IMG/VR virus record: IMGVR_UViG_3300024346_000124
Location: 1-46,341 of that record
Length of the DNA: 46,341 nucleotides
Direction: 5' to 3' (one strand)
Source of the DNA: a virus
Shown here: piece after piece, positions 39,597 to 46,341 of the stretch
How positions within the stretch are numbered: the first letter of the stretch is position 1
Layout: the number at the start of each line of letters is the position of its first letter
The notes under the pieces: model-generated
The model's input: only the letters and a program-made list of their open reading frames with translations
What the model was told of the DNA's origin: nothing
The model's database searches: none
Translations under genes and position numbers: made by a program

Positions 39597-40609
39597 TGGG
39601 AATCTCTGCTTCAGTTGGTACTCAGATTCCTACAAATGTTGTAGAAGTTGGAACGGAAATTACGCAACCTTCTCTGGATGCCATTAGTTCCGCACCGTCT
39701 GCTACATCGGTAAACAGGTTTGTTGTTCTTAACGACCTTACTGCTAAGGCTAACCTTTCTGGTGCTAGTTTTACTGGCAAGATTAACCTAGCCCCCCTTA
39801 CCGTATCTTCTGCCTCTATTAACCTTGGCATTGGGACAGTCCCAACTACTACTGTTGCGGGTGATATCTGGATTGGAAGTAACCTAAACTTTAAGGACAA
39901 TACAGGAGTCTCAAAAGGTGTTGCTAACACAAACACAGTAAATACTTTTATTGCTAATCAACTTATCACCTGCACTTCAACAAGTGCGGGTTTAAAGATT
40001 CTTCAACTTGGCACAGGCGATGCTCTTTCAGTAGAAGATGAAAACTCAGATACATCTAAATTTGTCATCAATCAGTTTGGTAAAGTTGGAATTGGCGTTG
40101 CTCCAGATACTAGTGCGTGTCTAGCAGTTGATGATACTGGTATTAAGTTTAATGACGGCACATACCAGACTACAGCATCTCAAGGTGTTGTTGGACCTGC
40201 TGGACCTGCTGGAGCCAATGCAACTGCTTGGGTATACAAGGGTGCTTACGATAACGGCTACACTTATTCTGTTGGAGATTTTGTCACACTTGAAGGTTCA
40301 AGTTATGTGATGTATACTTACATTGGTGCTGGTGGATACTCTCCTCCTTCATATACAGGCTCTTGGCAACTTGTAGCCAATAAAGGCGATACAGGACCAC
40401 AGGGCGATACAGGTCCGCAGGGAAGTAGCGGAGGCAACGGTATGGATGGTGGCACTTTTCCAGACGCAAGTCCCGATGGAATGGCTTATGTCCGACAAAA
40501 TAACAATTGGGTTACCCTGTCATCTCAACTACCAAGTAGTATTGGTGATGCTCCACAAGACGGTTTCCTCTATGCTCGTCAGAACGGAAGTTGGGTACTA
40601 ATTCCTTAA
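39596..40609 (+). CDS. Tail fibre with collagen-like and carbohydrate-binding-like parts
   Basis: The 337-aa protein has beta-rich repeats in its first half (GLKILQLGTGDALSVEDENS, FGKVGIGVAPD, GIKFNDGTYQTTA), which recall trimeric fibres. Then comes a collagen-like GPAGPAG (near 200), a CBM5/12-like module (WVYKGAYDNGYTYSVGDFVT... GGYSPPSYTGSWQLV), a second collagen-like stretch (GDTGPQGDTGPQGSSG, near 262) and two short repeats (MAYVRQNNNWV, FLYARQNGSWV). It likely binds a surface sugar on the host. Confidence 0.8.
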   Translation: MGISASVGTQIPTNVVEVGTEITQPSLDAISSAPSATSVNRFVVLNDLTAKANLSGASFTGKINLAPLTVSSASINLGIGTVPTTTVAGDIWIGSNLNFKDNTGVSKGVANTNTVNTFIANQLITCTSTSAGLKILQLGTGDALSVEDENSDTSKFVINQFGKVGIGVAPDTSACLAVDDTGIKFNDGTYQTTASQGVVGPAGPAGANATAWVYKGAYDNGYTYSVGDFVTLEGSSYVMYTYIGAGGYSPPSYTGSWQLVANKGDTGPQGDTGPQGSSGGNGMDGGTFPDASPDGMAYVRQNNNWVTLSSQLPSSIGDAPQDGFLYARQNGSWVLIP

Positions 40610-40612
40610 TCT

Positions 40613-40750
40613 ATGACCTCCATAATCATCCTTCTCATTACCCACACAGCATTCCTTGTTGCTGGCATTTGGATTGGCGTTAAGAACGCTGACTCTCAGA
40701 CCATCAGCAAAGGTAAGGCACTTCTTAACGCCTTGAAGAAGGGGGACTAA
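40613..40750 (+). CDS. 45-aa single-span membrane protein
   Basis: MTSIIILLITHTAFLVAGIW is a membrane helix, followed by a polar, basic tail ending LKKGD. It is 3 bp after the fibre stop and its stop overlaps the next start (TAATG), which supports a real gene. It could assist DNA entry or lysis; no family is recognised. Confidence 0.6.
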   Translation: MTSIIILLITHTAFLVAGIWIGVKNADSQTISKGKALLNALKKGD

Positions 40751-42435
40751 TGCCCATTGAGTATAAGAAAGATGGGGATATGGGTTTTACTGGCTTAAAC
40801 AGCCGAGACAATCCATCCCATCTTCAGCAGGGTACTGTTACTCAGTCCCAGAACTTTCGTCTAGACAGAGGTGTAGCGACAGTTCGTAAAGGCATTAAGC
40901 GTCTTACCCTTGGCGATATCATTGGCAAGACCGTGTATGGTTGTGGCTCTTACCTAGATAATGCTGGACAAGAAATCATTGTATTAATTACAGGTTCTAC
41001 GGTTGCTACTGTTTTCAGTAATCAACTTTGGACATACAATCCACAGACATCTGGCATTACTGGTCCAATTTCTTTTGCTGGAGAAACTATTACTACAAGT
41101 GATGGTTGTGAAATTTGTTATGCAATGGAGAAGGTCTTTATTACAAGAGGTCACAATAAGAGACCCTTGATTTGGGACTTGGCTAATTCCATTACTCCGT
41201 TTGGTACATATGACCCTCTTATTGTTGCTCCAGCAACACAACCAGATGGCTATCAATTTCCTAACTGCAATGGGCTTCTGTACTATTCTAACAGACTAAT
41301 TGCTACTGGTCAGCATTACTTAAGTGAAGGAAGGTCTAACTATGCCGTATGCGTTGCTAACTATCTAGAACACTTGAGTTGGGATGCGGTTGATGAATTC
41401 CTGTTCAATCAAGGTGGTAATGATGAAGTCATTTCTATTACGCCTTGGACGCTAAATGAGTTTCTTGTCTTTCTTAGAAACAGTATCTTTTATGTAAACA
41501 TTGGTCTTGGTAGATATTCTACTGGTGACGGTCTTTCTACCACATCTTTTATTAAGTCTCTTGTTACCGACACAGGCTGTCTTGCAAAGAGAACCGTAGT
41601 CCAAGCCAATGGTGGCATTCTGTTCCTGTCTGACAATGGTGTGTACTTCCTACAGCCTCAGAACAATTCGTCTAACGACTCTGTAAGACTTTTGACGGTT
41701 GCCGAACCGCTGTCTGCACAGATTAATGATGTCATTCAGACTATCAATAAGACTACCGCATACAAGTCTGTTGCTATTTATTTTAACAACAGATACTACC
41801 TTGCCGTGCCAATTGGTACATCTGAAACAAACAACTGTGTTCTTGTTTATAACTTTATCCTAAAAGGCTGGGAGTCTGTTGACACTTACCCTGCTGGATT
41901 TGATGTGTTTAACTTTATTGTATGCAAGCGTAACAACGAAAAGAGAGTGTTTATTGTAGATACAAATCAAGGCATCTTTTTGATGGATGAACTTAATTAC
42001 GATGAGTATCAAGATTGGGCTATTGGAGACCCCAACCAAGGTACACCTATTCTTCCTTTTCCCTGTGGCAATGGACTGAGTGCCTTGCTTGATGAAAGTT
42101 CTTTCCCTAAGAATAAAATTACAGGAGTTCTCCAGACAAGACGCTATAACTTTGAAAGCCTTGGACAAAAAAGGTTTAGTACAGTTGAAGTTGAAATGGT
42201 CTCTGAAGGCTCAAGTAGCGTTCTTACAGAGGCTATAGTAACAAATCCAGACTCAGTTACTACTATTGAAGGTTATGGTTACACAACTACTGAGGACTCT
42301 ATGCGTAGAAATCCTATCAGAAAAAACGGTTCTGGCATTCAATTAAAATTTACATCTGATAACGACAGACCCACAATTCGCTCTAGTTTTGTGTACGCAA
42401 CTGTCTGGACTCAGAACAACATTAGCAAAAAATAA
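40750..42435 (+). CDS. Tail nozzle / stabilisation protein (beta-propeller type)
   Basis: The 561-aa, strand-rich protein starts with GLNSRDNPSHLQQGTVTQSQNF and RKGIKRL, which is the usual opening of podovirus nozzle or stabilisation proteins. Repeated blade-like motifs follow (LIWDL, GLLYYSNRLIATG, ILFLSDNGVYFLQP, RYYLAVPIG). It would extend the portal/adaptor as the tail tube or needle. Confidence 0.75.
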   Translation: MPIEYKKDGDMGFTGLNSRDNPSHLQQGTVTQSQNFRLDRGVATVRKGIKRLTLGDIIGKTVYGCGSYLDNAGQEIIVLITGSTVATVFSNQLWTYNPQTSGITGPISFAGETITTSDGCEICYAMEKVFITRGHNKRPLIWDLANSITPFGTYDPLIVAPATQPDGYQFPNCNGLLYYSNRLIATGQHYLSEGRSNYAVCVANYLEHLSWDAVDEFLFNQGGNDEVISITPWTLNEFLVFLRNSIFYVNIGLGRYSTGDGLSTTSFIKSLVTDTGCLAKRTVVQANGGILFLSDNGVYFLQPQNNSSNDSVRLLTVAEPLSAQINDVIQTINKTTAYKSVAIYFNNRYYLAVPIGTSETNNCVLVYNFILKGWESVDTYPAGFDVFNFIVCKRNNEKRVFIVDTNQGIFLMDELNYDEYQDWAIGDPNQGTPILPFPCGNGLSALLDESSFPKNKITGVLQTRRYNFESLGQKRFSTVEVEMVSEGSSSVLTEAIVTNPDSVTTIEGYGYTTTEDSMRRNPIRKNGSGIQLKFTSDNDRPTIRSSFVYATVWTQNNISKK

Positions 42436-42438
42436 CTT

Positions 42439-43611
42439 ATGGCACAAATTAAACGAGGAGACACATTTGTTGACGGTCAACAGGTAACTGGTGACAGACT
42501 CAACAACCACATTAACAATGCTAGTCTTGATGACGATGCAATCATTGGACAGACCGCCCTTACTGTAAACACGGTAGCGGTAGGTGACTCGTTCTTGATT
42601 CACGATTTGTCTGCTACTTCGCCACCCACTAAACTTAGAAAGATTACGGCTACTGGATTTCTCAACAGTCCTCTTAACTGTTCTTTTAATCTTTTTGCAC
42701 AACCACTTAAAGACATTACGCTAACTCCTATTATTGGAACTGGTGTACAGAACAAAACCATTTCTCCTACTACAGTTGGTGAAGTAACCACAGTAAAGAT
42801 TGTGTCTGCTGGTCACGGTCTTCTTGCTGGACAGGTTATTGTTGTGACTGCTGGTCCTTCTGATTTTAATGGAACTTGGGAAGTTGATAGCGTTACTCCA
42901 GACGAAATTAACTACAAACTTTTTGTGAAGTCAGTTCAGACCGCTGGAACTTGTTCGTATGTTAAGGCTCCTAGTGTACTTTCTACTGGGCATATTTCTG
43001 TTACAGGCGGTCTTTATTCAGACGGAACTAATAAGTTTGATGGCGTTACCCAATGTATGGGCAATCTTGTTGCTGAGTCTGCCCTTACTGCTAAAGGTGT
43101 GTGTAACTTTACAGGTACTGTTCAGTTTAAAGGCACTCCTGTCTTTGGTCTGTATTCTAAAATAACTTCACCTCTTACTAATGTTACCTTGTTTGGCACG
43201 GACAATGTTTATCGATTTGCGGCTTGGTCTGCTAATTGGATGAATTTTGGTAAAGTTACTTATACTGAAGATTTTATTGTTCCAGATGAAGAGACTTGGG
43301 AGATACACCTTGTTTCTACATTGTATAACAATATTGTGGTTGGTGCTGGCAATTATGGTTATGGTTGCCAATTAATTTCTAGTGTAAACAATGTTACTAC
43401 AACTACTACAATTGGAGATACATTTAGCATTGGAGTCAATAGATACACCGCCACTCCATACATCTATAATGTTATTCTTCCTTCTGGTACTCACACTATT
43501 AGAATGGTTGCCTGTCACTTTGGTGGAGTAAGTACTGCTGGCTCTGAACTTAACTGTAGTACCACGGTTGCCCCTTCTCACAAAACTGTAAGCAAGTTCA
43601 AGACTGCTTAA
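42439..43611 (+). CDS. Fibre or tail surface protein
   Basis: The 390-aa protein contains the stretch VSAGHGLLAGQVIVVTAGPSD followed by FNGTWEVDSVTPDEINYKLFV, matching the widespread fibre motif H-G-L-x-x-G-x-x-V ... F/Y-N-G-T. The C-terminal half is beta-rich with Tyr and Asn, typical of fibre tips. It starts 3 bp after the nozzle gene; the stop overlaps the next start (TAATG). Confidence 0.7.
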   Translation: MAQIKRGDTFVDGQQVTGDRLNNHINNASLDDDAIIGQTALTVNTVAVGDSFLIHDLSATSPPTKLRKITATGFLNSPLNCSFNLFAQPLKDITLTPIIGTGVQNKTISPTTVGEVTTVKIVSAGHGLLAGQVIVVTAGPSDFNGTWEVDSVTPDEINYKLFVKSVQTAGTCSYVKAPSVLSTGHISVTGGLYSDGTNKFDGVTQCMGNLVAESALTAKGVCNFTGTVQFKGTPVFGLYSKITSPLTNVTLFGTDNVYRFAAWSANWMNFGKVTYTEDFIVPDEETWEIHLVSTLYNNIVVGAGNYGYGCQLISSVNNVTTTTTIGDTFSIGVNRYTATPYIYNVILPSGTHTIRMVACHFGGVSTAGSELNCSTTVAPSHKTVSKFKTA

Positions 43612-44042
43612 TGACAGAAGAAGACTTCCAGAGCACTTGTAGATTTGTCTACGAGAACAAAGACAACGGCAAACGCCCTGTCTTTCAGTTAGACTATCTT
43701 GATGACTGGCTGAAGTGGGCGATGGAAAAGGAATGGATGTTTATCAATAAGGTAAACAATGAGGTCAACGGAGTTGTAATCATCTACCCAATTGGTAGGT
43801 GGGCAGAAACTCCAACCCTTGAAGATGTGTTCAGATGTTCTGGAAACACATATGTTGACAACGACTACTTCATTATGGACGCTTTGGTTGACAATGAAGA
43901 TGCTAGGGCTAACATTTGCCGTCAAATCGACAATAGATTCCCAGAGATTAGAGGGGATGAGAACAGCCAAATCTTTTCACAACGAGGAGATATTGTGCAA
44001 AAACTCAAAAAAGACCTAATCATAAATTTAACAAATAACTAA
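43611..44042 (+). CDS. Hypothetical 143-aa protein
   Basis: An alpha/beta protein with Trp and Asp residues (FQLDYLDDWLKWAMEKEWMF, VNGVVIIYPIGRW). The layout vaguely resembles GNAT acetyltransferases seen in some podovirus tail regions, but the acetyl-CoA motif is not visible. Position between fibre and internal protein genes suggests a virion or morphogenesis role. Confidence 0.55.
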   Translation: MTEEDFQSTCRFVYENKDNGKRPVFQLDYLDDWLKWAMEKEWMFINKVNNEVNGVVIIYPIGRWAETPTLEDVFRCSGNTYVDNDYFIMDALVDNEDARANICRQIDNRFPEIRGDENSQIFSQRGDIVQKLKKDLIINLTNN

Positions 44043-44043
44043 T

Positions 44044-44871
44044 ATGGGTTCAACAAAAGTACAGGCTCCACCGCCTAGAGATTATTACAAGGAATCGGTT
44101 GATACGATTCGTGCTCAAGTAGATATGGCTCCCATCATTATGGATGCGGAGCGTAGAATTGTTCCGCAGATGCAAGCAATGCAGATGGAGCAGATGCTTG
44201 GTCAGTCCAAGAATCTTCTATCTTTCTATGGGCAGGTGATGGACCCGTTTTCTAAGTTGGCTGGGCAGTATGCTGAGTCGATGAACAAGAACACGATGGA
44301 GCCTCTTGCTAGAAGTAGCAGAACTGCATACGAGGCAAGTCTTGGTGGCGGGGCTGGCATTCAAGACAAACTCCGCTCACAGGCGTTTTCAGACCTTGAT
44401 GCTGGATTCAGCCTTACTCCAGAGATGAACACATTGGCTACACAGATGGCTAGGGCTGGGGCTACTCAGCGTGGTATGGCTGGTGGCAACTATGGCTTGG
44501 CTTCCGAAATTCTTGGCGGTTACCAGATGGGACAACAGAGACAAGATAGAGCCAGAACCTTTGCTGGTGCTGTGCTTGGTTCTGACCAGCAGTTGGCTGG
44601 ACAGGCTTACGCTCAGTATGGCTCTCCGATGATGGCTGGCATTATGCAGGGCTTTAGTCCTACAGGCATTGCTGGTAATGCTATGGGTATGAACACCAAC
44701 CTTGGTCCATCCTATGTTAAGCCAGAATCTCAGATGGCTCAGAATATTTACGCTAGTAACTACAACGCTGAACTACAGGCTAGAACTGCTACTGCATCTA
44801 ATAATGCGGCGATGATTAGCGGTGCTATGAGCGGTGCTGGTTCTGCTCTAAAATCTGGCTGGGCTAAGTAA
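44044..44871 (+). CDS. Internal virion protein, Met/Gln/Ala/Gly-rich
   Basis: The 275-aa protein begins with APPPRDYYKESVDTIRAQ, then helices rich in Met and Gln (MQAMQMEQMLGQ), a Gly-rich middle (GGGAGIQDK, GGNYGLASEILGGYQMGQQ) and a C-terminal Ala/Gly segment. Such composition is usual for podovirus ejection proteins that leave the virion to form a channel in the host envelope. The next two genes, a 680-aa and a 3,717-aa protein, would complete an ejection set. Confidence 0.7.
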   Translation: MGSTKVQAPPPRDYYKESVDTIRAQVDMAPIIMDAERRIVPQMQAMQMEQMLGQSKNLLSFYGQVMDPFSKLAGQYAESMNKNTMEPLARSSRTAYEASLGGGAGIQDKLRSQAFSDLDAGFSLTPEMNTLATQMARAGATQRGMAGGNYGLASEILGGYQMGQQRQDRARTFAGAVLGSDQQLAGQAYAQYGSPMMAGIMQGFSPTGIAGNAMGMNTNLGPSYVKPESQMAQNIYASNYNAELQARTATASNNAAMISGAMSGAGSALKSGWAK

Positions 44872-44876
44872 AACAT

Positions 44877-46341
44877 ATGGCATCACCATTTACACAATAT
44901 ACATCTGAGCAGGTAGGTCAGATTAACATTCTTCCTGCTGTTGGTCAAATCAGCGAGATGCTAAGAAAGGGCATCGCTGACTTTGGACAGGGCGTGGGAG
45001 AGGCTTATACTGGGTACAAGCGAGAACAGGCAGAGCACGATATTATGGCACAAAATGCCGTAACATCTGCTATGAAATATCTCAAGCAGGAGGAAAAGCC
45101 TAATGATGATAATGGTGACAGCGGTCAACTTAACTACGAACTAGACCCTAATACCCCTATGCATACGGCACTCCTTATGAAGGAGGCGTTTAAGGTTGGC
45201 GGTGGAGATTGGACTAATCCAGAGACTGCTATCAAGGGTCTTGCTGGGATGGACACTAATAAACTTAGAGCGTGGATGGGTGATGAGAATAAGTACAAGG
45301 TTGAGAAACAGCAGGAGTTTGACAACGATATCAAGGGAAGAGAAATGAAGGCTAGAGAGAAAACTCTCCTACTTGCTGAACAAGACGCACAAAGAAAAGA
45401 CGCAGAATACCAGCGTGGTGTTGAAACACAGAAGGCTCTAATTGCCATTGAAAAAGAAAAGGTCGCTACTACTGCCATTGGTGAAAACAAGATTGTAACC
45501 AAGCACAGAATTGGTGACTTGTATTCTAAAACAGGAGAACTTCTTGCTTGGCAGACTGACATTGAATCTGTGATGGCTCAGAATGGTCTTAAGGATTCTG
45601 ATGTAGTTACAAGGGAAACCCACGATGCACAGATTAAGGTTTACGATGACTATCCTTCTCACGCTTCTGCACAGCATTTTGCTGGAACTACAGATGGCAA
45701 AGTTCCGTTTAACCCAGAACTTCCATTAAGAGATAATCAAGAACTTCACCGCAACAATGGTGCTACTGAAAAGTTTATTAGAAATGCATTTAAGGTTGGT
45801 ACTGAACTTGAATCTCCAGCCCTAAGAGCACAGGCAAAGGTATTCTTCCCAGAAGGATTTAGTGGTCCAATTTCAAATATGAATGGTGCGTATGCAATGG
45901 CTAAAAACATTGTAAAAACTAAGCCAATACAGGAAAGACTTGCTAAGAATTATGGCGTTGGGATGGTTCCTAATGGTGCTATCTTTGACAAGGCTTGGGT
46001 TGATGTGACAGGCACTACTGACAGCATTTCTGTCACTAAGATTGAAGTTCCTATTCACCCAGATGCTCAAGAGAAGGCTAGATATGACGCTGTGTCGGCA
46101 AGAATGGGAGACAAGATGCCATTCTCTTTTGAGCAATTTAAGATTCTGAATGTTGGTCATCGCATTCCGTGGTCATACGATGGTCAAGGCAACAAGGTTG
46201 TTCAAGTTGGCAAGGGTGCTAACGAGAAATGGGTTCCGTATAATAACCTTGCACAGGTTACTAATGAACCACCTAAGAATCAGTTTGAGCAAAACAGACT
46301 TGGTACTAGCACTTGGCTACAGGGACACGCTGGCAAGGGAC
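44877..46341 (+). CDS. Internal virion protein, 5' part (continues at base 1)
   Basis: Open from ATG 44877 (ACATATG) to the window end. Residues 1-60 are mixed; about 125-205 form a charged coiled coil (DIKGREMKAREKTLLLAEQ and following). From 45570 on it matches the frame at 10-1359, with some amino-acid differences clustered near its end (EKWVPYNNLAQVTNEPP against ERWLPYNDLAKITAEPP). Confidence 0.75.
   Translation, partial: MASPFTQYTSEQVGQINILPAVGQISEMLRKGIADFGQGVGEAYTGYKREQAEHDIMAQNAVTSAMKYLKQEEKPNDDNGDSGQLNYELDPNTPMHTALLMKEAFKVGGGDWTNPETAIKGLAGMDTNKLRAWMGDENKYKVEKQQEFDNDIKGREMKAREKTLLLAEQDAQRKDAEYQRGVETQKALIAIEKEKVATTAIGENKIVTKHRIGDLYSKTGELLAWQTDIESVMAQNGLKDSDVVTRETHDAQIKVYDDYPSHASAQHFAGTTDGKVPFNPELPLRDNQELHRNNGATEKFIRNAFKVGTELESPALRAQAKVFFPEGFSGPISNMNGAYAMAKNIVKTKPIQERLAKNYGVGMVPNGAIFDKAWVDVTGTTDSISVTKIEVPIHPDAQEKARYDAVSARMGDKMPFSFEQFKILNVGHRIPWSYDGQGNKVVQVGKGANEKWVPYNNLAQVTNEPPKNQFEQNRLGTSTWLQGHAGKG
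45561..46341. repeat. Near-identical copy of bases 1-781 (contig-end overlap)
   Basis: 781 bp align without gaps; I count 24 differences, 12 of them within the last 125 bases. This fits a circular or terminally redundant genome assembled from more than one strain, with a unit length of about 45,560 bp. Confidence 0.85.

Noticed and set aside
1-46341. Exact direct terminal repeat of the phage genome
   Set aside because: The 781-bp end overlap has many mismatches and lies within a coding gene; assembly of mixed strains of a circular map explains it better.
1-46341. CRISPR array or insertion sequence
   Set aside because: No regularly spaced direct repeats with unique spacers and no transposase motifs were seen; the repeat arrays at 19811 and 28844 are contiguous units of 22-23 bp.

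Overview
This window is an essentially complete tailed-phage genome, apparently circular or terminally redundant. It encodes a large terminase, portal, scaffold, major capsid protein, neck, tail nozzle, fibre-like proteins and internal virion proteins, with no integrase and no clear repressor, so it is most likely a lytic, podovirus-like phage. Bases 45561-46341 match bases 1-781 at about 97% (24 mismatches by eye). The gene that runs off the right edge (from 44877) is the same gene that enters at the left edge (to 1359), so the unit length is about 45,560 bp. The host is probably diderm, because a lipobox-bearing spanin is encoded. Shine-Dalgarno sequences are largely absent; starts instead sit in AT-rich leaders with T at -1, as in Bacteroidota and some other phyla. 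The host cannot be fixed further from sequence alone.

Layout. (1) 1-15511, plus strand: end of an internal virion protein, a giant 3,717-aa protein, a LydA-like holin, a 692-aa probable virion protein, and a lipoprotein with C-terminal membrane segments that looks like a single-gene (u-)spanin. (2) 15650-21384, minus strand: replication and recombination genes (RusA-like resolvase, RecE-like nuclease, replication initiator, DnaC-like loader, ERF annealing protein), then tRNA-Arg(UCU), an exported lysozyme-like endolysin, a metallophosphoesterase and small proteins. (3) 21394-21849, plus strand: a helix-turn-helix protein. (4) 22106-28595, plus strand: an accessory, probably early block with different codon use (CGN arginine codons rather than AGA), including a DUF7227/gp88-like protein, a DUF932 protein, an acidic repeat protein and many small unknowns. 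Each of its two parts is preceded by a hairpin plus an identical 32-bp element, and each ends with a tiny membrane peptide. (5) 28596-28972: non-coding, with a strong terminator, G-runs and an iteron-like array. (6) 28973-46341, plus strand: small genes, tRNA-Thr(UGU), an HNH homing-type endonuclease, packaging and head genes, then tail genes leading back into segment 1.

Most notable signals. A three-unit iteron-like array of about 23 bp lies inside the initiator gene (19811-19871), with a second copy in the same order and spacing in the non-coding region at 28844-28910; these are candidate replication origins. The giant protein carries a divergent ADP-ribosyltransferase-like module and an EExxH helix. 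The genome seems divided between AGA-rich late genes, served by its own tRNA-Arg(UCU), and a CGN-rich accessory block.
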